A stretch of DNA of 64,000 nt from Alphaproteobacteria bacterium. Lineage in GTDB: Bacteria > Pseudomonadota > Alphaproteobacteria > Rhodospirillales > Rhodospirillaceae. The notes beneath the pieces are model-generated. The model saw only the letters and a list, made by a program, of their open reading frames with translations, did no database searches and had not been told where the DNA came from. The stretch spans positions 186,001 through 250,000 of the forward strand of contig JAUVUZ010000001.1 in the NCBI GenBank assembly GCA_030604885.1, in the 5' to 3' direction. The translations under genes were made by a program, and so were the position numbers. Shown here piece after piece: positions 54,228 through 63,035 of the stretch. Every line of letters starts with the position of its first letter. The stretch's first letter is position 1.

Positions 54228-55270
54228 CCGGCGGCCTGCCGGTTCCGGCGGGCGGGCGGGCGCCCGTTCTCGTCATCACCCCCGCCGAGGCGGAGCGGCT
54301 GGTGCGCGCCGCCGCCGGGCGCTACGTGGCGTCCCGGCGGCGGCGGATCGCGCCGTTCGTCGACGCCCATTTCACCCTCAAGGGGTCGCTGGCGATCCAC
54401 CGCCACGCCTTCGGCCTCGACCTGCTGCGCGCGCCCTACAACCTCGCGGTGTCGCTGCCCGAGTTCGCCCTGCGCAAGGGCGGCGGCGCGGCGCTGTGGC
54501 TGTCGCGGCAGCTCGGCGCGCGGCCGCCCGGCTGGGCGGAGCGGGCCGGGCGCGCCCGCCTGATCCTCGACACCGAGGTGGGGCGGCGGGTCAACTTCCT
54601 GCTGATGAGCGAATTCCTCGAACTGCCGGTGAAGGACGACGACGGCACCATCCTCTCCGATCACGACGCGCTCGCCCGGGAAATTCTCGACGACCCGCGC
54701 CTGCGCGCCGGTCTGCGCGAGGTGGAAAGCCTGATCGCCGCCCACGCGGACGACCCGCAGTTCCGCGCCGCGGTGGCCGACGTGCTCGCCCGCGCCGCGG
54801 CGGGGCGGGCGGCGATGGCGGAGGTGGCGTTGCAGATGGGCGCCCTCGGCCTCGGCGCCGGGGCGTTCCACGCCTTCACCCCCGGCGTGCTGAGCCTCAC
54901 GCCGATGCTGTCGGGCGTGGTGGCGAAAAGCCTGGCGGTTTCGGCGTTTCCGCTCGGCAGCGGCATCGGCGGGCTGTGGTACGCGGCGTTTCCGGCGGCG
55001 GCGACGCCGTTCGTCACCCTCGCCACCGGCGGCGCGCTGCTGGTGGCGATGGCCTCGCTGGGTGCGTTCGCCGGGGTGGCGGCGGACCCGTTGCAACGGC
55101 GCCTCGGTCTGCACCGGCGCCGCCTGGAGCGGCTGGTGGACGGCATGGCCCGCGACCTCGGCCACGGCGGCCCCGGCACGCCGTTGTCGCCGTTGATCGC
55201 CGACCACTACCTGCCGCGCGTGCTCGACCTCGTGGACCTCATCAACAGCCTCGCGCGGCTGGCGCGGTAG
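54224..55270 (+). CDS. DUF6635-like protein of unknown function
   Basis: This 348-aa protein contains VASRRRRIAPFVDAHFTLKG, AIHRHAFGLDLLRAPYNLAV and RRVNFLLMSEFLELP in its first half. Its second half is mainly hydrophobic with about two to three possible membrane helices (near 215-305). I associate the first half with the DUF6635 family but could not check. The ATG overlaps the clpB stop (ATGA), so it is co-translated with clpB, as in some Rhodospirillales. The function is unknown. Confidence 0.75.
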
Positions 55271-55274
55271 GTCG

Positions 55275-55754
55275 TCAGTCGGCGGCCTCCTGGGATTGCA
55301 GCGCGTGCGCCTTGAGGCGGGCGAGGGCGGTCTTCCAGGCGTGGTAGTGGCGGGCCATGGTGGCGCGGACTCCGTCGTCGGCGGGGGTCGGCCAGTTCTG
55401 GTGGGCCACCGCGATCTCGGTGGCGATGCCCAGGTCGCGCAGGCGCAGCGACACCCGCGTGGTGTAGGGCCAGTCGTCCTCCTTCCAGTCGATGTCGAGA
55501 AAGAACGGCGCGCTCACCTCGCGCACCGTGCCGAAGGCGCGCGAGCGGTGGCCTTCCGGGTCGCTCCAGAGTTCCTCGAACGCGCCGCCGGGGCGCAGTT
55601 CGATGTCCACGTGGTCGCCCCACCAGGCGGAGACGTGGCGCCGGTTGGTGAGCAGGGTCCACGCGGTCTTGATGGGAACGCGGATGACGTCGGTAATCTT
55701 CAGGAGTCCGGCGTCGACGTCGATGGTGACGCTACCGGTTCTGGTGCTGGTCAT
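55275..55754 (-). CDS. SRPBCC/AHSA1-like protein
   Basis: This 159-aa protein fits the START-like (SRPBCC) fold of the AHSA1 group: DVIRVPIKTAWTLLTNRRHV, SAWWGDHVDIELRPGGAFEE, then REVSAPFFLDIDWKEDD, a GIATEIAVAHQNW strand and a C-terminal helix. Such proteins bind small hydrophobic ligands. No substrate can be predicted. It converges on the clpB operon with only 4 bp between stops. Confidence 0.85.
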   Translation of the reverse strand: MTSTRTGSVTIDVDAGLLKITDVIRVPIKTAWTLLTNRRHVSAWWGDHVDIELRPGGAFEELWSDPEGHRSRAFGTVREVSAPFFLDIDWKEDDWPYTTRVSLRLRDLGIATEIAVAHQNWPTPADDGVRATMARHYHAWKTALARLKAHALQSQEAAD

Positions 55755-55851
55755 GGGGGTCCTCCTCTCTGTTGGGAGTACGCATGTCCTTCGATAATTT
55801 TACTGCCGACGGAAGGTTTCCCCAAGCCCGAAGCGAGGCGGCGGATACGAA

Positions 55852-55878
55852 AACGGCCCCCGGAACGCGGGGGCCGTT
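55852..55878 (-). terminator. Terminator after the M23 peptidase gene
   Basis: AACGGCCCCC and GGGGGCCGTT form a 10-bp stem followed by TTCG in minus-strand sense, about 20 bp beyond the stop. Confidence 0.75.
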
Positions 55879-55899
55879 TCGCTGTGCCGCGCGGGCGGG

Positions 55900-57351
55900 T
55901 CAGCGGCGCTTGGGTGCGTCCGCCGGGGTGGCCGCCGCGGTTTCGGCGGGGTTGCCGCCGAGGCCCGCGAAGGTGCGGTCCATGGCCGCGCGGCGGGTCT
56001 GGAACTGGCGCAGCTCGCCGCCCGCGAGGGCGCGGCCCGAGGGCATCTTGATGTTGAGCGGGTTGACCTGGTCGCCGTTGAGCAGGACTTCGTAATGCAG
56101 GTGCGGCCCGGTGGAGCGGCCGGTGTTGCCCGAATAGGCGACCACCTGCCCCTGGCGCACCCGCACGCCCGCCTTGATCCCCTTGGCGTAGCCCGAGAGA
56201 TGGCCGAACGCGGTGGAATAGGTGTTGGTGTGGCGGATGCGCATATAGTTGCCGTAGGCGCCCCAGGCTTCCGCCTTTTCCACCACGCCGTCGCCCGCGG
56301 CGTAGACCGGGGTGCCGATCGGCGCGCCGAAATCGACGCCCTTGTGCATTTTCGAGAAGCCGAGCACCGGGTGGTTGCGCATGCCGAAGCCGGAGGTGAT
56401 GCGCGCGCCGTCCACCGGGGTCTTGAGCAGCGCCTTGCGCACGCTCTGGCCCTTGTCGTTGTAGTAGTCCACCAGCCCGGTGCCGTCCTCGAAGCGGTAG
56501 AGGACGAGCTTCTGCCCCGAGAGGGTGAGGGAGGCGTAGTCGATCTCGCCGTCGCCCACCTTGGTGCCGTCGGGCAGGGTGCGGCGGTCCACCATCACCT
56601 CGAAGCGGTCGCCCTTCTGGATGTCGCGCTGGAAGTCCACGTCGTAGGAGAACAGCTGGATCAGCTGCGTCAGCACGGTGGGGGAGAGGCCGGCGCGCTC
56701 GCCCGAGGCGAACAGCGAGCTTTCGATGGTGCCCGAGTAGGCGGTGGTCTCGACGGTGATCGGGTCGTGTTCCTCGCCCGCCGAGAACTTGCCGCTGTCC
56801 TGGCGCTCGGCGAAGCTGCGGCGGCCGGGTTCGGCCTCGATCTGCAGGCGCGCGAGGGTGAGGGTGCCGTCGGTCTCGACCACGTCGAGGGTGACGCCCT
56901 GGCCGGGGGTGAGGCGGCGCGGGTCGAACACCGCCTTGAGCGCGGTGATCGCGTCCTGCGCGTCCTGGCGGGAAATCTCGTTGCGGTCGAGAATCTGGCC
57001 GAGGGTGTCGCCCGGCATCACCTGCACCGCGATCTCGCGGGTGGAGGGATCGGCGGGTTCGCTCACCGCCTCGCGCGCGTCGGGATCGCGGCGCGGACGG
57101 CCCGGGTCGGGCAGATATTCGTTGCCACCGTAGAGGTAGCCGCGCGGCGTGATCGCTTCCGGTTCGTCGAGGGCGGGCGGGGTGAGGAGGCTCGGCATGT
57201 CGGTGCGGCCGAAGCCCGCGTCCGAGGTGCCCGAGCCGAGCACCGCGGCGAGAGTCAGCGCCGAAACGCCGACGACGAGACCGAGAGCCAGAAGCTTCCG
57301 GGGTTCGATGCGCGACGGGGTCTCGCCGGCGCTCTGCAGATCGTCTTGCAT
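55900..57351 (-). CDS. M23 family murein endopeptidase
   Basis: This 483-aa protein has one N-terminal membrane anchor (about 19-40), a periplasmic region with a LysM/OapA-like segment (VQVMPGDTLGQILDRNEISR) and a C-terminal M23 domain (about 320-440). Zinc ligands are seen in HKGVDFG (near 337) and HLHYE (near 417). It should cut peptide cross-links of peptidoglycan during growth or division. The start at 57351 begins the MQDDLQSAGE segment; longer frames lack a ribosome-binding site. A terminator follows. Confidence 0.92.
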   Translation of the reverse strand: MQDDLQSAGETPSRIEPRKLLALGLVVGVSALTLAAVLGSGTSDAGFGRTDMPSLLTPPALDEPEAITPRGYLYGGNEYLPDPGRPRRDPDAREAVSEPADPSTREIAVQVMPGDTLGQILDRNEISRQDAQDAITALKAVFDPRRLTPGQGVTLDVVETDGTLTLARLQIEAEPGRRSFAERQDSGKFSAGEEHDPITVETTAYSGTIESSLFASGERAGLSPTVLTQLIQLFSYDVDFQRDIQKGDRFEVMVDRRTLPDGTKVGDGEIDYASLTLSGQKLVLYRFEDGTGLVDYYNDKGQSVRKALLKTPVDGARITSGFGMRNHPVLGFSKMHKGVDFGAPIGTPVYAAGDGVVEKAEAWGAYGNYMRIRHTNTYSTAFGHLSGYAKGIKAGVRVRQGQVVAYSGNTGRSTGPHLHYEVLLNGDQVNPLNIKMPSGRALAGGELRQFQTRRAAMDRTFAGLGGNPAETAAATPADAPKRR

Positions 57352-57543
57352 AGGTCCCCTCGATACCACGGTCCGGCCCCCGCCGGATACCTGCTCCCCG
57401 GAGCCGGTCGGATCGCGACCGGGAGCACTGCAACGCACGCCCTGGGGTGGAGTTGGGTTACAATGGCTTGTTGGGCGGTTGAAGTCAAGAAACGATACGC
57501 CCTTTCGAATCAAGGGCATGAGACATTTCTGAAAATGCCGCAC

Positions 57544-57562
57544 CCCACCCCTAGGGGGTGGG
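57544..57562 (-). terminator. Hairpin after the SDR gene
   Basis: CCCACCCC and GGGGTGGG form an 8-bp stem with a 3-base loop 50 bp beyond the SDR stop. GTGCGGCATTTTCAG follows on the minus strand. It is probably a terminator, ahead of the M23 gene. Confidence 0.5.
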
Positions 57563-57611
57563 ATGCAATTTCCGGGTGCGGCGGGCCGCCCCGCAACCCG
57601 CGTTGGTTCGG

Positions 57612-58400
57612 TCAGATCGACGCGATCAGGCCGCCGTCGACGCGGATCATCGAGCCGGTCACGTAGCCCGCCGGAACCCCGGCGAGGAAGGCGCATACGG
57701 CGGCGAATTCCTCAACCTTTCCATAGCGTTTCATCGGGATCGCGGCGGCGGACTTGGCGCTCGCCTCGGCTACCGTGGTGCCGGTGCGGGCGGCGGCGGC
57801 CTGGTCCAGCTCGGCGACGCGCTCGGTGCCGATGCGGCCGGGCAGCACGACGTTGACGGTGACGCCGTCGGCCGCCACCTCGCCCGCCAGGGTTTTGGAG
57901 AACGCCACCAGCGACGCCCGCAGGGTGTTGGACATCGCGAGGGTGGGGATCGGCTGCACCACTCCCGACGAGGTGATGGTGATGATCCGCCCCCACTTCT
58001 TTTCGCGCATCTGCGGCACCAGGCCGTCGATCACGCGGATGAGGTTGAGCACCATGCTCTCGAAATGCTTGAGCCAGGTTTCGGGCGCGACGCCGAGGGC
58101 GCCCGAGGGCGGCGGGCCGCCGACGTTGCCGAGCAGGATGTCGACGCCGCCCATGGCCTTCACCGTGTCGACCATCGCCACCACCGACGCGGCGTCGGAG
58201 AGGTCGAGGCCCACCACCGTCGCCTTGACGCCGTGCTGGGACTCGATCTGCGCCGCCGCGTCGCGCAGCTTCTCGGCGCTGCGGGCGGCGAGGATCAGAT
58301 CGCAGCCTTCGGCCGCCAGGGCCTGGGCGATTCCGCGGCCGAGACCGCGCGAGGCGCCCATCACCAATGCGCGTTTGCCTTTCAGACCCAATTCCATCAT
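57612..58400 (-). CDS. Short-chain dehydrogenase/reductase with atypical active site
   Basis: This 262-aa Rossmann-fold protein has the cofactor motif GASRGLGRG (15-23), the NVGGPPP loop in place of NNAG, TITSSG with the catalytic serine and a typical C-terminal VTGSMIRVDGG. The usual Tyr-xxx-Lys pair is absent: the segment reads AMSNTLRASLVAFSKTLA, with Ser and Arg at the expected positions. It belongs to an atypical SDR branch, and its activity is uncertain. GAGGAG precedes the ATG. It diverges from upp. Confidence 0.85.
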   Translation of the reverse strand: MMELGLKGKRALVMGASRGLGRGIAQALAAEGCDLILAARSAEKLRDAAAQIESQHGVKATVVGLDLSDAASVVAMVDTVKAMGGVDILLGNVGGPPPSGALGVAPETWLKHFESMVLNLIRVIDGLVPQMREKKWGRIITITSSGVVQPIPTLAMSNTLRASLVAFSKTLAGEVAADGVTVNVVLPGRIGTERVAELDQAAAARTGTTVAEASAKSAAAIPMKRYGKVEEFAAVCAFLAGVPAGYVTGSMIRVDGGLIASI

Positions 58401-58473
58401 TTTGCTCCTCGCCCGGGGCCGCCGAGAGCGGCGGCTTCGCCTGAAACCATAAGCAAGATAAAGGCATCTTCCG

Positions 58474-59115
58474 ATGGCCGAAACCCCGTCCGTGATCGTA
58501 GTGGATCACCCGCTGGTGCGCCACAAGCTCACCCGCCTGCGCGACCGCGCCACGCCGACCTCCGAATTCCGCGTTCTCATGCGCGAAGTGGGCGCGTTGC
58601 TGGCGATCGAGGCGACGCGCCATCTGCCGCTCGTCGAAACCGTGGTGGAAACCCCGCTCGCGCCGACCGCCGGGTGGCGGCTCGAACCCGCCCCGGCGGT
58701 GATCCCGATCCTGCGCGCCGGTCTCGGCCTCGCCGACGGATTGCTCGACCTGCTGCCGGAGGCGGACGTCGGTCACCTCGGCATGTATCGCGACGAGGAA
58801 ACGGTGCGTCCGGTGCCGTATCTCGAGCGCCTGCCCGAGGGCCTGGGCGCCCGCGGCGTGGTGGTGGTGGACCCGATGCTCGCCACCGGCCATTCGGCCG
58901 CCTACGCCCTCGACCTGCTGTTCGCCCGCGGCGCGCGGCCGGAGGCGACGGTGCTGATGGCGCTGGTGGCGGCGCCGGAAGGGGTGGCCGAGATCAACCG
59001 CCTGTTCCCGGCGGTGCGGATCGTCACCGCCGCCCTCGACGAGCGCCTCAACGAGAAGTCGTATATCGTGCCGGGCCTCGGCGATGCGGGCGACCGTTTG
59101 TACGGCACTTTGTGA
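58474..59115 (+). CDS. upp: Uracil phosphoribosyltransferase
   Basis: This 213-aa enzyme salvages uracil to UMP using PRPP. VIDHPLVRHKLTRLRD-like start, IPILRAGLGLADGLLDLLPE, GMYRDEETVRPVPY, the PRPP loop DPMLATGHSA and the closing YIVPGLGDAGDRLYGTL are all present. The loop has His where E. coli has Gly (TGGS). Other alphaproteobacterial Upp proteins also vary here. It stands alone, divergent from the SDR gene. Confidence 0.95.
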   Translation: MAETPSVIVVDHPLVRHKLTRLRDRATPTSEFRVLMREVGALLAIEATRHLPLVETVVETPLAPTAGWRLEPAPAVIPILRAGLGLADGLLDLLPEADVGHLGMYRDEETVRPVPYLERLPEGLGARGVVVVDPMLATGHSAAYALDLLFARGARPEATVLMALVAAPEGVAEINRLFPAVRIVTAALDERLNEKSYIVPGLGDAGDRLYGTL

Positions 59116-59389
59116 CGCCGGTTGACAACCGCCGGTCGCAGGCCCCACATTCGAGAGTGAAACACGGGAGAGGCGTGCGTCGCGGAGAGGGGCCATCCGC
59201 GACGCGTTTCGCCGCAGGCGAAGCTCTCCCCCGGCCACGGACCCCAGGGGCAGGAAGGCTTTGAGCGCCGCGCAACGCGTGACATCGACGACGTTCGGAC
59301 CCGCCGCGACCGCGAGAACCGCGAGCGCGGGGCGCAACGTCGCGTCGGTGAGCTTTCCGCGCGTCGCCGAGGCGGGCGGCTCCAACGCC

Positions 59390-59677
59390 ATGGGGCCGCA
59401 GGAGCAGTGGGTCCGCTACGACGACGGCTACACCCCCCGGGAGCGCCGCGAGTCGGAGCAGGAGCGCCGCCAGCGCGCGTCCCGCCCGGATTTCTTCCAC
59501 TATGCCGACGTCGCCTACCTCGACGAAGCGTTCGCCGCCGAGTTGATGACCTGGAACGCCGAGCCGATCCTCTTGCCCGACGCCTTCGCCGCCGGGGTGC
59601 GGCGCTACGAGCTGAACCTGCGCGTGCTGGCGGGCCTCGGCCACGTCGGCGGCGGCAGTTACGACCGGCTGCACTGA
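59390..59677 (+). CDS. Hypothetical protein, 95 aa
   Basis: The protein starts MGPQEQWVRYDDGYTPRERR and contains RPDFFHYADVAYLDEAFAAE, WNAEPILLPDAFAAGVRRYE and a Gly-rich end. It is soluble, with a basic first third. No family was recognised. Codon use fits the chromosome. A longer form starting at TTG 59261 is possible, but its extra residues are low-complexity; neither start has a well-placed ribosome-binding site. Its stop lies 9 bp before the SocA-like gene, so the two may form an operon. Confidence 0.55.
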   Translation: MGPQEQWVRYDDGYTPRERRESEQERRQRASRPDFFHYADVAYLDEAFAAELMTWNAEPILLPDAFAAGVRRYELNLRVLAGLGHVGGGSYDRLH

Positions 59678-59685
59678 GTTCCCCC

Positions 59686-60246
59686 ATGTCCGTCTCCGCC
59701 GTTCCTTCCACCTTCGACGTCGTCGTCTGGTTCACCGACCGCGCGCTCAACGACGGCGAATACCTCCAGCCCACCAAGCTGCATCGGCTGATGTATCTGG
59801 CGCAGGGGTATTTCGCGGTGGCGTTCCGGGGGCAGAAGTTGATGCCCGCCACCTTCGTCGCCGAGGGGGGCGGGCCGGTGGAGCCGGACGTCTGGCGGGT
59901 CTACGCCTCGGGGCGGCCGTATATCGAATCGGTGCCGCCGCCCGAGCGGGTCGAGCAGTTCCTCGACAGCATCTGGCGGCGCTTCGGCAGCCACTCCGCC
60001 GATTACCTCGGCAACCTGATCCTCGGCCACCCGCCGTTCCAGGCGGCCCTCGCCGAGGGGCAGCGCAGCGAAATCGCCATGGCCGAGGTGGCGGCGTTCC
60101 TCGCCAAGCCGCCCGCCGCCCGTGGCCGCGCCCCTGGTCAGCCGGGGGTCGAGGACGTGCTGCGGCCGCGCACCGCGGTGAGCGCCACCGGCAAGGCGGT
60201 GAGCGTGCGCCGCTGGACCCCGGGACGCCCGAAAGGGGACTCCTGA
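59686..60246 (+). CDS. Panacea/SocA (DUF4065) domain protein
   Basis: This 186-aa protein has the DUF4065 pattern: VVWFTDRALNDGEYLQPTKL, HRLMYLAQGYFAVAFRGQKL, then GGGPVEPDVWRVYASGRPYI, DSIWRRFGSHSADYLGNLIL. This domain occurs in the Caulobacter antitoxin SocA, a proteolytic adaptor, and in many phage and toxin-antitoxin proteins. No toxin gene is obvious beside it, though the 95-aa gene just upstream is unexplained. The C-terminal 45 residues are basic and disordered. Confidence 0.85.
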   Translation: MSVSAVPSTFDVVVWFTDRALNDGEYLQPTKLHRLMYLAQGYFAVAFRGQKLMPATFVAEGGGPVEPDVWRVYASGRPYIESVPPPERVEQFLDSIWRRFGSHSADYLGNLILGHPPFQAALAEGQRSEIAMAEVAAFLAKPPAARGRAPGQPGVEDVLRPRTAVSATGKAVSVRRWTPGRPKGDS

Positions 60247-60428
60247 ACCCCTCCGCCCCGCTCCCCGCAAGGCGTGCGGGCGTCGGCGTTTTTTCCCGAA
60301 ACGTCTTTCCCCCCCAAAGGGCTTCGTGCATACTGTGACGTCGCTCCGTGAGGGCGCGTGTGCTTGGGGTAGCCCGGGGTGCCGAGGGGGTCTCGCATTC
60401 CAGGACAAGGGCAAAAAACGTCAGCGGT

Positions 60429-61871
60429 ATGAGAAGAATCCTGCCATCGATTGTCGCCCTTTTCGTCGGTGGGGCGGTGCTTTGCGATCCGGCCGCGGCG
60501 TTCGCGGCGGCGGGGGCGCCGCATATCGACGGCCGCACCCTGGGGCTTTGGTGGGCGGCGCCGTTCGCGGCGATGCTGCTGTCGATCGCCCTGCTGCCGC
60601 TGCTGATGCCCCACTTCTGGCACCGCCATTTCGGCAAGGTGGCGGCGTTCTGGGCGCTCTGCTTCCTGATCCCCGCCTATGTGGAATTCGGCCCCTCGAC
60701 GGTGCTTTACGAGGTGCTGCACACCGTGCTCCTCGAATACGTGCCGTTCGTGATCCTGCTGTTCTCGCTGTTCACCGTGGCGGGCGGCGTGCGCCTCACC
60801 GGGGCGCTCCACGGCACGCCGCTGCTCAACACCGCGCTGCTGGGCGCCGGCACCTTCCTCGCCAGTTGGATGGGCACCACCGGCGCGGCGATGCTGCTGA
60901 TCCGCCCGCTGATCCGCGCCAACGAGCACCGGGTACACAAGGTCCACACCATCGTCTTCTTCATCTTTCTGGTGGCCAACATCGGCGGCTCGCTGTCGCC
61001 GCTGGGCGATCCGCCCCTGTTCCTCGGCTTCCTGAAAGGCGTGTCGTTCTTCTGGACCACCCAGCACCTGCTGCTGCCGATGCTGCTGCTCTCGGGGGCG
61101 CTGCTGGCGATCTACTTCGGCATCGACACCTGGTTCTATCGCCGTGGCGGCCACGACACCGTGCCCGCCGCCGTCTCCCTGGCCGAGGATCCGCTGGGGG
61201 TCGAGGGCAAGATCAACATCCTGCTGCTGGGCGGCGTCGTCGGCGCGGTGCTGATGAGCGGCCTGTGGCCCCACGAATACCGCTTCGCGCTCGACGTCTA
61301 CCACGTGCCGCTGGAGATCCAGAACGTCGCACGCGACGGCCTGCTGCTCCTGATCGCCTACCTCTCGTGGAAGCTCACCAGCCGCGAAAGCCGCACCGCC
61401 AACGCCTTCAACTGGTTCCCGATCATCGAGGTGGGGAAGCTGTTCTTCGGCATCTTCATGACCATCATCCCCGCCATCGCGATCTTGAAGGCGGGGGCCG
61501 ACGGCGCGCTGGCGCCGGTGGTCCACGCGGTGACCGACGAGGCGGGCGAGCCGATCAACGCGATGTACTTCCTCCTCACCGGCATCCTCTCGTCGTTCCT
61601 CGACAACGCGCCCACCTATCTGGTGTTCTTCAACACCGCGGGCGGCGACGCCCACGTGCTGATGGGCGAGGTGGCGACGCTGATGGCGATCTCCTGCGGC
61701 GCGGTGTTCATGGGCGCCAACACCTACGTCGGCAACGCCCCCAACTTCATGGTCAAGTCGATCGCCGAGGAGCGGGGCGTGAAGATGCCGAGCTTCTTCG
61801 GCTACATGGTGTGGTCGTTCGGCATCCTCGGGCCGCTCTACGCGGTGCTGATCTGGCTGTTCTTCATCTGA
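60429..61871 (+). CDS. NhaD-type sodium/proton antiporter
   Basis: This 480-aa inner-membrane transporter has about 12 hydrophobic segments. Family motifs are GTTGAAMLLIRPLIRANEHR, VANIGGSLSPLGDPPLFLGF and SSFLDNAPTYLVFFN, which carry the Gly, Asp and Asn residues typical of NhaD/UIT-type ion transporters. It should export sodium in exchange for protons. The start at 60429 begins MRRILPSIVAL, directly before the first hydrophobic segment; an earlier ATG at 60348 would add a basic, non-conserved stretch. A bidirectional terminator follows. Confidence 0.88.
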   Translation: MRRILPSIVALFVGGAVLCDPAAAFAAAGAPHIDGRTLGLWWAAPFAAMLLSIALLPLLMPHFWHRHFGKVAAFWALCFLIPAYVEFGPSTVLYEVLHTVLLEYVPFVILLFSLFTVAGGVRLTGALHGTPLLNTALLGAGTFLASWMGTTGAAMLLIRPLIRANEHRVHKVHTIVFFIFLVANIGGSLSPLGDPPLFLGFLKGVSFFWTTQHLLLPMLLLSGALLAIYFGIDTWFYRRGGHDTVPAAVSLAEDPLGVEGKINILLLGGVVGAVLMSGLWPHEYRFALDVYHVPLEIQNVARDGLLLLIAYLSWKLTSRESRTANAFNWFPIIEVGKLFFGIFMTIIPAIAILKAGADGALAPVVHAVTDEAGEPINAMYFLLTGILSSFLDNAPTYLVFFNTAGGDAHVLMGEVATLMAISCGAVFMGANTYVGNAPNFMVKSIAEERGVKMPSFFGYMVWSFGILGPLYAVLIWLFFI

Positions 61872-61883
61872 GCGTCGGAGGAC

Positions 61884-61933
61884 GCCTCCCAAAGCGAAAG
61901 CCGCCGTCGCCGGGGGCTTTCGCTTTGGGAGGC
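61884..61933. terminator. Bidirectional terminator between antiporter and stress-protein genes
   Basis: GCCTCCCAAAGCGAAAGCC and GGCTTTCGCTTTGGGAGGC form a perfect 19-bp stem around a 12-base loop, placed between two converging genes. Confidence 0.8.
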
Positions 61934-61940
61934 GCTGCCC

Positions 61941-62768
61941 TCAGTGGGCCATGAAGATCGGGATGTTGGCGCTGGTGAGCAGGCGGCGGGTGCCGCCGCC
62001 CAGCACCAGTTCGCGCAGGCGCGAGTTGCCCGAGCCGCCCATCACGATCAGGTCGGCGCGGGATTCGCGGGCGTATTCCAGCACCCGGCCCTCGGCCGCC
62101 CGGGCGCCGTGCTGGGGCGCGCGCACCGCCGGTTCGATGTCGTGCAGGCGCAGGGTGTTGGCGATCTTCTCGAGGGAGCGCGCGGCCTCCTGCCCGCCCT
62201 CGCGGGAGACCAGGGTCACCGCCTCGGCCTGTTGCAGGAAGGGGATGGCGGCGCGCACCGCGCGCGAGCACTCCACGGTTTCCTTCCACGCCACCAAAAC
62301 GCGGCGGCCCAGCACCATGCGGCGCTGGCCGTGGGGCAGCACGATCACCGGGCACGACCCCACCATCGCGAGCTGGTCGGGCAGCTCGGCGAACAGCATT
62401 TCCTCGAGGTTCTGCGGGTCGCTCTGCGAGACGATCGCGAGGTCGTGATAATGGGACAGCTGGCTCAGCACCTTGAGGTGCTCGCCCTCCACCATCGTCC
62501 ACTCGTAGCGCACGTCGTGAAGCTTGCACCACTGCCGGAACTCGTTCTCGACGGTCTTCGACTTCTCGGCGGAGATGTCCTCCACCTGGCTGGTGAAGCC
62601 CACGGAAACGGTGCGGCCCTCGGCGCCCGCGTAGGTGCGCATCGGGTTGGTGATGAAGACGACGCTCAGGAGGGCGTTGTGGCGGCAGGCCAGGTTGTAG
62701 GCAACGCGCAGGCGAGTCATGTATTCCTCGTCATTGGCAAGATGGACGAGGATGGATCTGATGCTCAT
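61941..62768 (-). CDS. Tandem universal stress protein
   Basis: This 275-aa protein has two UspA-like halves. The first begins MSIRSILVHLANDEEYMTRL, and the second begins GRRVLVAWKETVECSRAVRA and ends with the nucleotide-binding pattern GGSGNSRLRELVLGGGTRRL-LT. Two-domain Usp proteins bind ATP and accumulate under stress. The gene converges on the antiporter. Its 267-bp upstream gap is GC-rich without a clear promoter. Confidence 0.9.
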   Translation of the reverse strand: MSIRSILVHLANDEEYMTRLRVAYNLACRHNALLSVVFITNPMRTYAGAEGRTVSVGFTSQVEDISAEKSKTVENEFRQWCKLHDVRYEWTMVEGEHLKVLSQLSHYHDLAIVSQSDPQNLEEMLFAELPDQLAMVGSCPVIVLPHGQRRMVLGRRVLVAWKETVECSRAVRAAIPFLQQAEAVTLVSREGGQEAARSLEKIANTLRLHDIEPAVRAPQHGARAAEGRVLEYARESRADLIVMGGSGNSRLRELVLGGGTRRLLTSANIPIFMAH

Positions 62769-63035
62769 ACCGAGGCGTTCCCTGCGTTGGGCCTCCTCCC
62801 GGTCGATCTCCGGGCGGCGGAGACGCTAATCGGGCGGAGCGGGGGAGTCAATCGTCGGTCCCTGCATGGGTGGGGTGCGCGGCGGGAGGTCCGGCGATGC
62901 TGCCCGCGCCCCTCTCCGCAGCCCCTCGAAGAACCGATAAGGCCCCGATCCAAAGGTATCTTTTGGCGGGTTTCGTTGCAACAGCGGCGTGGAGAAAAAT
63001 GCGCCCCGCCGGGCGGCGGGGCGGCATGCCGGGCG

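Noticed and set aside
58855-58900. Inactive uracil phosphoribosyltransferase because of TGHS in the PRPP loop
   Set aside because: The position is variable among alphaproteobacterial Upp proteins as far as I recall, and every other motif is intact.
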